Assembly: GCA_002171615.1 (NCBI GenBank)
Contig: NHEF01000024.1
Location: forward strand, 26,027-80,255
DNA: 54,229 bases
From: Gammaproteobacteria bacterium TMED78
GTDB lineage: Bacteria; Pseudomonadota; Gammaproteobacteria; Steroidobacterales; Rariloculaceae
Reading direction: 5' to 3'
Within the stretch, counting starts at the first letter, position 1. Every line of letters starts with the position of its first letter. Of this stretch, positions 46,677-54,229 are shown one piece after another. The position numbers and the translations under genes are program-made. The notes below the pieces were generated by a model. It ran no database searches. It had not been told where the DNA came from and was given only the letters and a program-made list of their open reading frames with translations.

Positions 46677-47749
46677 ACTTAGTTAATAACTTTATTCAGT
46701 TTTTAACAGCATATATCAACTTGCCAAGTTATTTTATTTTTATATTGATAAGTGTAATAAAGATTTTAATTGTGTTAGTTCCTCTAATTTTAGTGGTTGC
46801 TTATTTTACATATGCTGAAAGAAAAGTTATTGGCTATATTCAATCTAGAATAGGTCCAAATAGAGTCGGATGGTTAGGTTTACTTCAGCCTTTTGCAGAT
46901 TTTATAAAAATGATCTTGAAGGAAATTATCATACCTTCCAATGCAAATAAATTTCTTTTTTTATTAGCACCTTTAATTTCTTTGGTCGCTGCATTTTCAG
47001 TTTGGGCGGTAATCCCACTAACTGATAATTTTGTAATTGCTGATATTGATGCTGGTTTGCTTTATGTTCTAGCGTTAACATCATTTGGTGTTTATGGAGT
47101 GATCATTGCTGGATGGGCATCTAACTCTAAGTACGCCTTTCTAGGAGCTATGCGATGTGCTGCACAGATCGTTGCTTATGAAATTGCAATGGGATTTGCT
47201 CTGGTTGGTGTTTTGATGGCAAGCGGAAGTCTAAATTTAGGGCTAATTATTCAAGCACAAGAAGGTGTCGGAGTTTTAAGTTGGTTTGTGTGGCCACTTT
47301 TCCCATTATTTTTAGTTTACTTTATCTCAGGATTGGCAGAAACGAATAGAGCACCCTTTGATGTTGCTGAGGGAGAGTCAGAAATTGTAGCTGGTTTTCA
47401 TGTGGAGTATTCAGGTATTGCATTTGGATTATTTTTTCTTGCTGAATACGCTAATATGACATTGATAGCTGCTTTGACTGCTTTATTATTTCTAGGAGGA
47501 TGGCTTTCTCCTTTTGCACAGATAGGTTTCTTTGAAGATAGTTTTTTGTCACAACCTAGCTTCTTTTGGTTTGCTATTAAAACTTTATTTTTTATGTTTT
47601 GCTTCCTTTGGATTAGAGCTACTTTCCCAAGATATAGGTACGATCAAATTATGAAACTTGGTTGGAAAGTTTTTCTTCCAATAACAATTTTTTGGATATT
47701 TATTGAAGGCTTGATGTTCTTAATGAATATAGGTCCCTGGTCAAATTAA
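46673..47749 (+). CDS. nuoH: NADH-quinone oxidoreductase subunit H
   Basis: Membrane subunit next to the quinone tunnel, linking electron transfer to proton pumping. 358 residues and about eight hydrophobic segments. Conserved loops: [37 protein letters not shown] and [26 protein letters not shown]. It overlaps the nuoG 3' end by four bases (ATGA). Confidence 0.98.
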   Translation: MNLVNNFIQFLTAYINLPSYFIFILISVIKILIVLVPLILVVAYFTYAERKVIGYIQSRIGPNRVGWLGLLQPFADFIKMILKEIIIPSNANKFLFLLAPLISLVAAFSVWAVIPLTDNFVIADIDAGLLYVLALTSFGVYGVIIAGWASNSKYAFLGAMRCAAQIVAYEIAMGFALVGVLMASGSLNLGLIIQAQEGVGVLSWFVWPLFPLFLVYFISGLAETNRAPFDVAEGESEIVAGFHVEYSGIAFGLFFLAEYANMTLIAALTALLFLGGWLSPFAQIGFFEDSFLSQPSFFWFAIKTLFFMFCFLWIRATFPRYRYDQIMKLGWKVFLPITIFWIFIEGLMFLMNIGPWSN

Positions 47750-47763
47750 TTACGGATATATGA

Positions 47764-48240
47764 ATGAATATAATTAAAACATTTTTACTAACAGAGCTCG
47801 GTAAAGGCTTACGTATTACTTTAAAGCATCTTTTTATGAGAAAAACAACTATTCAGTACCCTGAAGAAAAAACGCCAAAGTCTCCAAGATTTAGAGGGCT
47901 ACATGCACTAAGAAGGTATCCAAATGGTGAAGAAAGATGTATTGCCTGTAAACTTTGCGAAGCAGTTTGCCCAGCTTTAGCTATCACGATTGAGTCAGAG
48001 GAGTCAGATGATGGAACTAGAAGGACTTCTAAATACGATATCGATTTATTTAAGTGTATTTATTGTGGTTTTTGCGAAGAAGCTTGTCCGGTTGACGCTA
48101 TAGTTGAAACTAATATTCATGAGTATCATATGGAAAATAGAGGTGAGAATATTATGACAAAGGAGGATCTCCTTGCTATTGGTGACGAGCATGAAAAAAC
48201 TATAGCTTTAGAAAAAGCTGCAGATGCAAAATATAGGTAA
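47764..48240 (+). CDS. nuoI: NADH-quinone oxidoreductase subunit I
   Basis: Ferredoxin-like subunit carrying clusters N6a and N6b. 158 residues with two CxxCxxCxxxCP motifs: C59, C62, C65, C69 and C98, C101, C104, C108. The N-terminus has the amphipathic start and [17 protein letters not shown] segment typical of NuoI. An ATG four bases earlier (47760) is out of frame and stops quickly. Confidence 0.98.
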   Translation: MNIIKTFLLTELGKGLRITLKHLFMRKTTIQYPEEKTPKSPRFRGLHALRRYPNGEERCIACKLCEAVCPALAITIESEESDDGTRRTSKYDIDLFKCIYCGFCEEACPVDAIVETNIHEYHMENRGENIMTKEDLLAIGDEHEKTIALEKAADAKYR

Positions 48241-48255
48241 TTAAGGGATACTGTT

Positions 48256-48870
48256 GTGACAATTTCAATTCTTTTCTATTTGTTTTCAATTATTCTAGTT
48301 TTATCATCACTAGGCGTAATTTTATCTAGGAATCCAGTTTATTCTGCATTATTTTTAGTTTTATCTTTTTTTCAGAGTGCTATGTTATGGATGCTGATGC
48401 AAGCTGAATTTCTTTCTATGGTATTAGTATTGGTCTATGTTGGTGCCGTAATGGTGTTGTTCCTTTTTGTGGTAATGATGATAGATATTGATATAGAAGT
48501 GATGAAAAGAAGTTTTGCTAAATACTTATTGATAGGCTTTGTAATCTCTTTGCTAGTGATCTTTGAGATAGTTAATGTTTTAACTTTAAATTATGATTCA
48601 AGTAATTTATCAACTCAATTTGATTCATTTGATAAAGATTATAGCAATACCAAAGAATTAGGATCGGTCCTATACACGGAGCATGTTTATGCTTTTGAGT
48701 TAGCATCAGTTGTGTTATTACTTGCAATAATTTCTGCAATAACCTTGACTATGAGAAAGCGCCCTGGCTTAAGAACTCAGACTATATCTAATCAGGTTTC
48801 AGTCAAGTCAGAAGATAGAATTAAGTTAGTTGACGTTAAGCCTTCATCATATAGAGAGGAAAAGAAGTGA
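48256..48870 (+). CDS. nuoJ: NADH-quinone oxidoreductase subunit J
   Basis: Hydrophobic subunit with five membrane segments, part of the proton path. 204 residues, including the conserved [55 protein letters not shown], which contains the pi-bulge segment of TM3. The C-terminal tail is charged. GTG start; overlaps nuoK by four bases. Confidence 0.96.
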   Translation: MTISILFYLFSIILVLSSLGVILSRNPVYSALFLVLSFFQSAMLWMLMQAEFLSMVLVLVYVGAVMVLFLFVVMMIDIDIEVMKRSFAKYLLIGFVISLLVIFEIVNVLTLNYDSSNLSTQFDSFDKDYSNTKELGSVLYTEHVYAFELASVVLLLAIISAITLTMRKRPGLRTQTISNQVSVKSEDRIKLVDVKPSSYREEKK

Positions 48871-49175
48871 TTATAACGGTAACGCATTATTTAGTACTCG
48901 CTGCAATATTATTTAGTATTAGTGTCACTGGTATTTTTATCAATAGAAAGAATTTTATTCTTTTGCTCATGTGTATTGAGCTCATGCTTCTTTCAGTTAA
49001 TTTTAATTTTATAGCATTTTCAAGAATGCATGGCGATACTTTGGGGCAAGTATTTGTTTTCTTTATACTAACGGTTGCGGCCGCTGAAGCTGCTATTGGC
49101 CTGGCAATTCTAGTTGCTTTATTTAGGGCTAGAAACTCAGTAAATGTTGACGATAGTGTATCGCTAAGAGATTAA
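48867..49175 (+). CDS. nuoK: NADH-quinone oxidoreductase subunit K
   Basis: Small three-helix, MrpC-like subunit. 102 residues with the two conserved membrane glutamates in [18 protein letters not shown] and [20 protein letters not shown] start in GTGA, overlapping the nuoJ stop. nuoL follows after one base. Confidence 0.97.
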   Translation: MIITVTHYLVLAAILFSISVTGIFINRKNFILLLMCIELMLLSVNFNFIAFSRMHGDTLGQVFVFFILTVAAAEAAIGLAILVALFRARNSVNVDDSVSLRD

Positions 49176-49176
49176 T

Positions 49177-51129
49177 TTGAAAATCCTATCTTTAATAATA
49201 GTGCTTTCACCACTTTTAGCTTCAATCTTATCAGGCTTTTTTGGTAAAAGCATTGGAAGATCTGCTAGCCATTTAGTCACAATCACTGGAGTTGCTATTT
49301 CATTTCTAGCTTCATTTTTTATCTTATCTAATTTTATATTTTTAGATTTATCTACTTATAACGAAGTGATTTATACATGGGCCTCGATAGGAGATTTAGA
49401 TATTGAAATTGGATTTCTTATAGATCCACTTTCTTCATTAATGATGGTCGTAGTTACCTTTGTCTCTCTGATGGTTCATATATATACAATTGGTTATATG
49501 AAGGATGACCCTGGCTATCAAAGATTTTTTAGTTATATTTCATTATTTACCTTTTCTATGCTGATGTTGGTTATGTCTAATAATTTCTTGCAATTATTTT
49601 TTGGCTGGGAAGCAGTTGGGGTTGTCTCATATTTATTAATTGGCTTTTGGTTTAAAAAAGAGTCAGCCATATTTGCTAATATGAAAGCATTCCTAGTCAA
49701 TAGAGTAGGTGATTTTGGTTTTATTTTAGGTATTGCAGCGCTAGTGGTTTATACAGGTTCTCTTGATTACGCTACTATTTTTAATAATTTAGATAATTTA
49801 AATATTCTTTATATATCTTTTTTTGATGGAATGAATGTTCCTGTGATAACAGTTATTTGTATTTCTTTATTTATTGGAGCAATGGGTAAATCAGCTCAAG
49901 TTCCACTACATGTATGGTTACCTGATTCTATGGAAGGACCCACGCCAATATCGGCATTGATTCATGCTGCCACAATGGTAACGGCTGGTATATTTATGGT
50001 AGCAAGATTGTCACCATTATTTGAGCTTTCAAGTACAGCTCTTAGTTTTATAATTATTATAGGTGCAGTAACGGCATTTTTTACTGGTTTGCTAGGAGTC
50101 ATACAAAATGATATTAAAAGGGTAGTGGCTTATTCTACCTTATCCCAATTAGGGTATATGACTGTTGCTCTTGGAGTTTCGGCATACTCTGCAAGTATTT
50201 TTCATCTTACAACTCATGCTTTTTTTAAAGCACTTTTATTTTTAGCTGCAGGATCAGTAATTATAGCAATGCATCATGAGCAGGACATAAGAAAAATGGG
50301 TGGGCTTAGGCGTTATTTACCAATAACCTATCTAACTTTTCTTTTGGGCACGCTCTCTTTAGTTGGATTTCCTGGTTTTTCTGGATTTTTTTCAAAAGAT
50401 ATTTTAATCGAGTCTGTTCATAGCTCAGATTTATGGGGCTCAAATTTAGCTTATTTTTGTGTTTTAATTGGTGTATTTATAACTTCATTGTATAGCTTTA
50501 GATTGCTACTCTTGGTTTTTCATGGTGCAGAAAAATTTGATGATAATACAAAGAAGCATCTTAAGGAGCCAGGCTTTGTTGTTACTATGCCCTTGGTTAT
50601 TTTATCAATACCTTCAGTTTTTTTAGGCTGGTTTATAATTGAACCACTTCTCTTCAGTGAATTTTTTAAAGATTCAATATTTGTTTTACCTGAAAACGAC
50701 GTTGTTAGTTATATTGGGAGTCATTTTCATGGATCCTTAGACTTTATGTTACATAGTTTTACTAATTTTACCTCGCCAGCTCTATATCTGATGATTTTAG
50801 GAGCTACTTTATCCTGGTACTTATATATTTATAATCCAAGTGCTTCTAAAAAGATCATGATGAAAGCTAAATATTTTTACTCAATTTTAGAAAATAAATA
50901 TTATTTTGACTGGTTCAATGAAAATATTCTATCGAAAGGTGCAATAATAATTGGTAAGAAGTTTTATGAAAAAGGTGATGTTTTAGCAATAGATAAGTTT
51001 ATTGTAAATGGTAGCGCATTTCTCGTTAAAGCATTTTCAAACATTATTAAGAGAATCCAAACAGGGTATGTTTATCATTATGCCTTCATAATGATTATTG
51101 GTTTGGTATTTGTTTTGTTCCTTTTATAG
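49177..51129 (+). CDS. nuoL: NADH-quinone oxidoreductase subunit L
   Basis: Antiporter-like proton-pumping subunit with the long lateral helix. 650 residues. Conserved regions include FFGWEAVGVVSYLLIGFW (membrane glutamate), GDFGFILGI, GKSAQVPLHVWLPDSMEGPTPISALIHAATMVTAGIFMVARL and AYSTLSQLGYM, and an extended C-terminal part with a final membrane helix. TTG start one base after nuoK. Confidence 0.98.
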   Translation: MKILSLIIVLSPLLASILSGFFGKSIGRSASHLVTITGVAISFLASFFILSNFIFLDLSTYNEVIYTWASIGDLDIEIGFLIDPLSSLMMVVVTFVSLMVHIYTIGYMKDDPGYQRFFSYISLFTFSMLMLVMSNNFLQLFFGWEAVGVVSYLLIGFWFKKESAIFANMKAFLVNRVGDFGFILGIAALVVYTGSLDYATIFNNLDNLNILYISFFDGMNVPVITVICISLFIGAMGKSAQVPLHVWLPDSMEGPTPISALIHAATMVTAGIFMVARLSPLFELSSTALSFIIIIGAVTAFFTGLLGVIQNDIKRVVAYSTLSQLGYMTVALGVSAYSASIFHLTTHAFFKALLFLAAGSVIIAMHHEQDIRKMGGLRRYLPITYLTFLLGTLSLVGFPGFSGFFSKDILIESVHSSDLWGSNLAYFCVLIGVFITSLYSFRLLLLVFHGAEKFDDNTKKHLKEPGFVVTMPLVILSIPSVFLGWFIIEPLLFSEFFKDSIFVLPENDVVSYIGSHFHGSLDFMLHSFTNFTSPALYLMILGATLSWYLYIYNPSASKKIMMKAKYFYSILENKYYFDWFNENILSKGAIIIGKKFYEKGDVLAIDKFIVNGSAFLVKAFSNIIKRIQTGYVYHYAFIMIIGLVFVLFLL

Positions 51130-51141
51130 AGTTATTAGAAT

Positions 51142-52656
51142 ATGTTTTTAGATTATCCAATTCTATCTTTTATTATTTGGTTTCCACTTTTGGGAGCTTG
51201 TTTAGTTCTTGCTACATCAAAGCTCAGGCCAATTTTTATTAAGCTATTAGCATTATCTATATCTACAATTACTTTTATTGCAAGCATCCCTTTATATTTA
51301 AACTTCAGTTTAATTACTAGTGAAATGCAATATATTGAAAAGTACTCTTGGATTCCATCTCTTAATGTTTATTACTATTTAGGCATAGATGGAATTTCGC
51401 TCCCTCTTATTTTGTTGACTACCTTTTTAACTCCTTTTGTTATTTTATCTGGTTGGCAAGTTATTAAATATAAGCCTTCTCAATATTTTGCTTCATTTTT
51501 AATACTTGAGGCCCTAATGATCGGTGTATTTTCAGCTCTTGATGGACTACTTTTTTATATATTTTGGGAAGCTATGCTGATACCCATGTTTATCATTATT
51601 GGTGTATGGGGTGGCGATAATCGAATATATGCCACTATAAAGTTTTTTCTTTATACATTTCTGGGCTCAGTTTTTATGTTGATAGCTCTAATTTATATGT
51701 ACCTTAAGTCAGGTAGTTATTCAATATTAGATTTTCACCATTTATCGTTGTCCTTCAATGAACAGATATTTATTTTCTTGGCATTCCTATTTGCTTTTGC
51801 TGTAAAAGTTCCAATGTGGCCTGTTCATACTTGGTTGCCCGACGCTCATGTTCAAGCACCAACTGGTGGCTCAGTTATACTGGCGGCAATACTATTAAAG
51901 ATGGGTGGTTATGGATTTTTAAGATTTAGCTTACCAATAACACCAGATGCTAGTCATTCATTAGATTGGTTATTAATTTTACTTTCTATGTTTGCAATAA
52001 TTTATATTGCTCTTGTAGCTTTAGTTCAAAAAGATATGAAAAAACTTATCGCTTATTCTTCCATAACTCATATGGGTTTTGTTACGTTAGGCTTCTTCAT
52101 AGTGTTTATGATTATGGATAATTATAGTTCTTCAACTGCTGCATTAATGTCCTTACAGGGAGCTATGGTACAGATGATTTCTCATGGTTTTATTTCAGGT
52201 GCACTATTTTTATGTGTCGGTGTTTTATACGATAGGATGCATAGTAGAGAGATTAGTAGCTATGGAGGTGTGGCAAACACAATGCCTAAGTTTGCTGCAT
52301 TTATGCTATTTTTTGCTCTAGCAAATGTTGGGCTACCTGGAACATCTGGTTTCGTTGGTGAGTTTTTAGTTATTATTGCTAGCTATCATGCTAATTTTTG
52401 GATAGCTTTTTTAGCGGCTACTAGTTTAATTTTTGGAGCTGCTTATACATTATGGTTGGTTAAAAGAGTCTTATTTGGTGAAGTAGCTAATGAGGAAGTT
52501 GCCTCGCTTGAGGATATAAATCCAAGAGAGTGGTTTATTTTATCGGCTTTGGCATTTTTGGTTTTATTATTTGGTATTTGGCCAGCACCTTTAGTTGATA
52601 TAATGGAAGTAACATTATTAAACTTACTAGATCACATTAGTATCTCTAAGTTATAA
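51142..52656 (+). CDS. nuoM: NADH-quinone oxidoreductase subunit M
   Basis: Second antiporter-like pump subunit. 504 residues with about 14 membrane segments. Visible motifs: YYLGIDGISLPLILLTTFLTP, FWEAMLIPMFIIIG (membrane glutamate), KVPMWPVHTWLPDAHVQAPTGGSVILAAILLKMGGYGFLRF and AYSSITHMGFV. It lies between nuoL and nuoN with short gaps. Confidence 0.98.
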   Translation: MFLDYPILSFIIWFPLLGACLVLATSKLRPIFIKLLALSISTITFIASIPLYLNFSLITSEMQYIEKYSWIPSLNVYYYLGIDGISLPLILLTTFLTPFVILSGWQVIKYKPSQYFASFLILEALMIGVFSALDGLLFYIFWEAMLIPMFIIIGVWGGDNRIYATIKFFLYTFLGSVFMLIALIYMYLKSGSYSILDFHHLSLSFNEQIFIFLAFLFAFAVKVPMWPVHTWLPDAHVQAPTGGSVILAAILLKMGGYGFLRFSLPITPDASHSLDWLLILLSMFAIIYIALVALVQKDMKKLIAYSSITHMGFVTLGFFIVFMIMDNYSSSTAALMSLQGAMVQMISHGFISGALFLCVGVLYDRMHSREISSYGGVANTMPKFAAFMLFFALANVGLPGTSGFVGEFLVIIASYHANFWIAFLAATSLIFGAAYTLWLVKRVLFGEVANEEVASLEDINPREWFILSALAFLVLLFGIWPAPLVDIMEVTLLNLLDHISISKL

Positions 52657-52668
52657 GGATAAATTTAT

Positions 52669-54099
52669 ATGTCTATCGAATCGTTAATACTAATTAAGGC
52701 AGAGATATTTCTATTATTATCAATTTGTTTCATTCTTATTTTTGATGTATTTATTTCTAGCTCTCAAAGAGTAATAACTTTTTGGCTATCGTTAGCAGCT
52801 GTCATAATCACAGCTATTTTAAGCTTATCCACTCTAAACAATGACACTACTATTTTATTTAGTGGTAGTGTTGTTATTGATCAGGTTTCAAGCATGCTTA
52901 AGGCATTCTCTTCATTTTTATTAGCTATTTGTTTCATATACTCTAAAGAATACTTAATAAGCAATAAATTATTTAAAGGAGAGTACTTCGTACTATCTTT
53001 ATTCACTCTGCTAGGTATTTTTGTAATGATTTCTGCTCATAACTTATTGGTTCTCTATTTGGGGCTAGAAATCTTAGCTTTATCTCTTTATACATTAATT
53101 GCTTTTAATAGAGATTCTGCTACTGCTATCGAGTCAGCTATTAAGTATTTTGTGCTTGGGGCTATTGCTTCTGGGTCACTTCTTTATGGCATTTCCTTCA
53201 TTTATGGCGTTACTGGCTCAATACAGTTTGATTTGATTAATAGCTATTATGAAGTTAACGGCTCTAATTCTGGTGTCTCTTTATTAGCTTTAGCTTTTAT
53301 ACTTGTTGCTCTAGCATTTAAGTTTGGAGCTGCGCCATTTCATATGTGGCTGCCTGATGTTTACCAAGGTTCTCCTGCTCCAGTTACTCTTATAATTGGA
53401 ACCATTCCTAAGATTGCAGCCTTTGCGATTACTTGGAGGTTTTTAGTTGAATCACTGGGTAGTTTGTTTATTAATTGGCAAGATATTATATTAGTACTAA
53501 TAGTCGCATCACTTCTATTGGGCAACCTGGTTGCTATTGCTCAAACAAACTTAAAGAGAATGCTTGCCTATTCTACTATCTCTCATGTTGGTTATATACT
53601 TATGGGATTCGTTGCTGGAACACCCGAAGGTTTAAGTGCATCATTATTTTATACACTTGTTTACACCCTTACAGCAGCGGCAGCTTTTGGCATGATCATA
53701 ATATTAAGCTCCAAAGGCAAAGAAGCTGAAAATATTGATGATTTTAGTGGTCTAAATGATAAAAGCCCTTGGTTTGCCTTTCTGTTTCTAGTTGTAATGT
53801 TTAGTATGGCTGGGGTACCACCTTTTGTAGGGTTCTACGCAAAATTACTAGTTTTAAGTTCAATTATAGATGCAGATATGATTTGGTTAGCTGTTATAGG
53901 GGTTTTAACAGCTGTAATCGGCGCTTTTTACTATCTAAGGGTTATTTGGTATATGTATTTTAATAAACCAAATAATAAGTTTGTGCCCAACGGGGGGTTA
54001 AGCTTCTCAAATATATTAAGCATTAATGCTATAGCTCTTATCATTTTAGGATTTTTTCCAGGCATCTTATTAACCGCTTGTAATTACTTACTTTTATAA
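52669..54099 (+). CDS. nuoN: NADH-quinone oxidoreductase subunit N
   Basis: Third antiporter-like pump subunit, closing the operon. 476 residues and about 14 hydrophobic segments, with YLGLEILALSLYTLIAF (membrane glutamate), KFGAAPFHMWLPDVYQGSPAPVTLIIGTIPKIAAFA and AYSTISHVGYILMGF. The operon is therefore a complete 14-subunit complex I. An initiator tRNA gene follows 49 bases downstream. Confidence 0.98.
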   Translation: MSIESLILIKAEIFLLLSICFILIFDVFISSSQRVITFWLSLAAVIITAILSLSTLNNDTTILFSGSVVIDQVSSMLKAFSSFLLAICFIYSKEYLISNKLFKGEYFVLSLFTLLGIFVMISAHNLLVLYLGLEILALSLYTLIAFNRDSATAIESAIKYFVLGAIASGSLLYGISFIYGVTGSIQFDLINSYYEVNGSNSGVSLLALAFILVALAFKFGAAPFHMWLPDVYQGSPAPVTLIIGTIPKIAAFAITWRFLVESLGSLFINWQDIILVLIVASLLLGNLVAIAQTNLKRMLAYSTISHVGYILMGFVAGTPEGLSASLFYTLVYTLTAAAAFGMIIILSSKGKEAENIDDFSGLNDKSPWFAFLFLVVMFSMAGVPPFVGFYAKLLVLSSIIDADMIWLAVIGVLTAVIGAFYYLRVIWYMYFNKPNNKFVPNGGLSFSNILSINAIALIILGFFPGILLTACNYLLL

Positions 54100-54148
54100 G
54101 CTTTTTCTTGCATACTGCTACACCTACAAGTATTATCGCTTGTTCAAT

Positions 54149-54225
54149 TGCGGGGTGGAGCAGTCAGGCAGCTCGTCGGGCTCATAACCCGAAGGTCATA
54201 GGTTCAAATCCTATCCCCGCTACCA
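54149..54225 (+). tRNA. metY: Initiator tRNA-Met (CAU)
   Basis: 77 nt with encoded CCA. Initiator hallmarks: three consecutive G-C pairs in the anticodon stem (GGG/CCC around CTCATAA) and A11-U24 in the D arm (GAGC/GCTC). Positions 2-7 (GCGGGG) pair with CCCCGC. The end pair is T1-T72 rather than the usual C1-A72; it is still a mismatch, as formylation requires. In E. coli metY precedes rimP-nusA-infB, which probably lie just outside the window. Confidence 0.95.
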
Positions 54226-54229
54226 ACTT

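Noticed and set aside
1-54229. CRISPR arrays, insertion sequences, integrases and rRNA genes
   Set aside because: No repeat-spacer pattern, transposase or integrase motif, or rRNA sequence was seen anywhere in the window.

Overview
The window comes from an AT-rich, streamlined gammaproteobacterium, probably a free-living marine planktonic lineage (SAR86-like or a similar low-GC clade; the exact clade cannot be fixed from this sequence alone). Most of the evidence is synteny. The run ssrA-smpB-ratA-bamE/fur/recN-grpE-dnaK-dnaJ-dapB-carA-carB-greA-rlmE-ftsH-glmM-tpiA-secG-tRNA-Leu follows the order known from Pseudomonas and, in part, E. coli. Fur is the 134-residue Pseudomonas type and a DUF1249 (YqiB-like) gene is present. 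Genes are tightly packed, TTG starts are common, and no gene-free stretch exceeds 300 bases (the gap at 17530-17969 is filled by tmRNA).

Layout. 45-2887: dnaX-ybaB-recR-hinT (clamp loader, recombinational repair, HIT hydrolase). 2884-8177: rsgA (frame broken at a ten-base homopolymer), orn, ppsA and its divergent regulator ppsR, and the DUF1249 gene. 8170-10245: the periplasmic tail-specific protease prc. 10335-17529: an accessory block of envelope genes with no housekeeping members: two lipoproteins and a small membrane protein, a cytochrome c/FG-GAP protein, a giant membrane protein fused to a spermidine-synthase-like domain and repeats, and a DUF1080 lipoprotein. This block abuts the 3' end of the tmRNA gene. 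17551-23747: tmRNA, smpB, a sodium-coupled amino-acid transporter, ratA, bamE, fur, recN, nadK. 23898-28726: heat-shock cluster hrcA-grpE-dnaK-dnaJ with a clear sigma-32-type promoter before dnaK. 28728-39639: dapB, carAB, greA, rlmE, ftsH, glmM, tpiA, secG. 39728-54099: tRNA-Leu(GAG) and a complete 14-gene nuoA-N operon for respiratory complex I. 54149-54225: initiator tRNA-Met.

How the genes work together. PpsA/PpsR control entry to gluconeogenesis. DapB and CarAB feed lysine/cell wall, arginine and pyrimidines. tmRNA/SmpB, HrcA/GrpE/DnaK/DnaJ, FtsH and Prc form a protein quality-control set. SecG and BamE serve export and outer-membrane assembly. Complex I supplies respiratory energy. Points most worth a second look: the out-of-frame T10 tract in rsgA; an A10 tract in dnaX where slippage would give a short gamma-like product; the unusual U1-U72 initiator tRNA end; the accessory envelope block next to ssrA; and the absence of folP and yhbY from a block that usually carries them.
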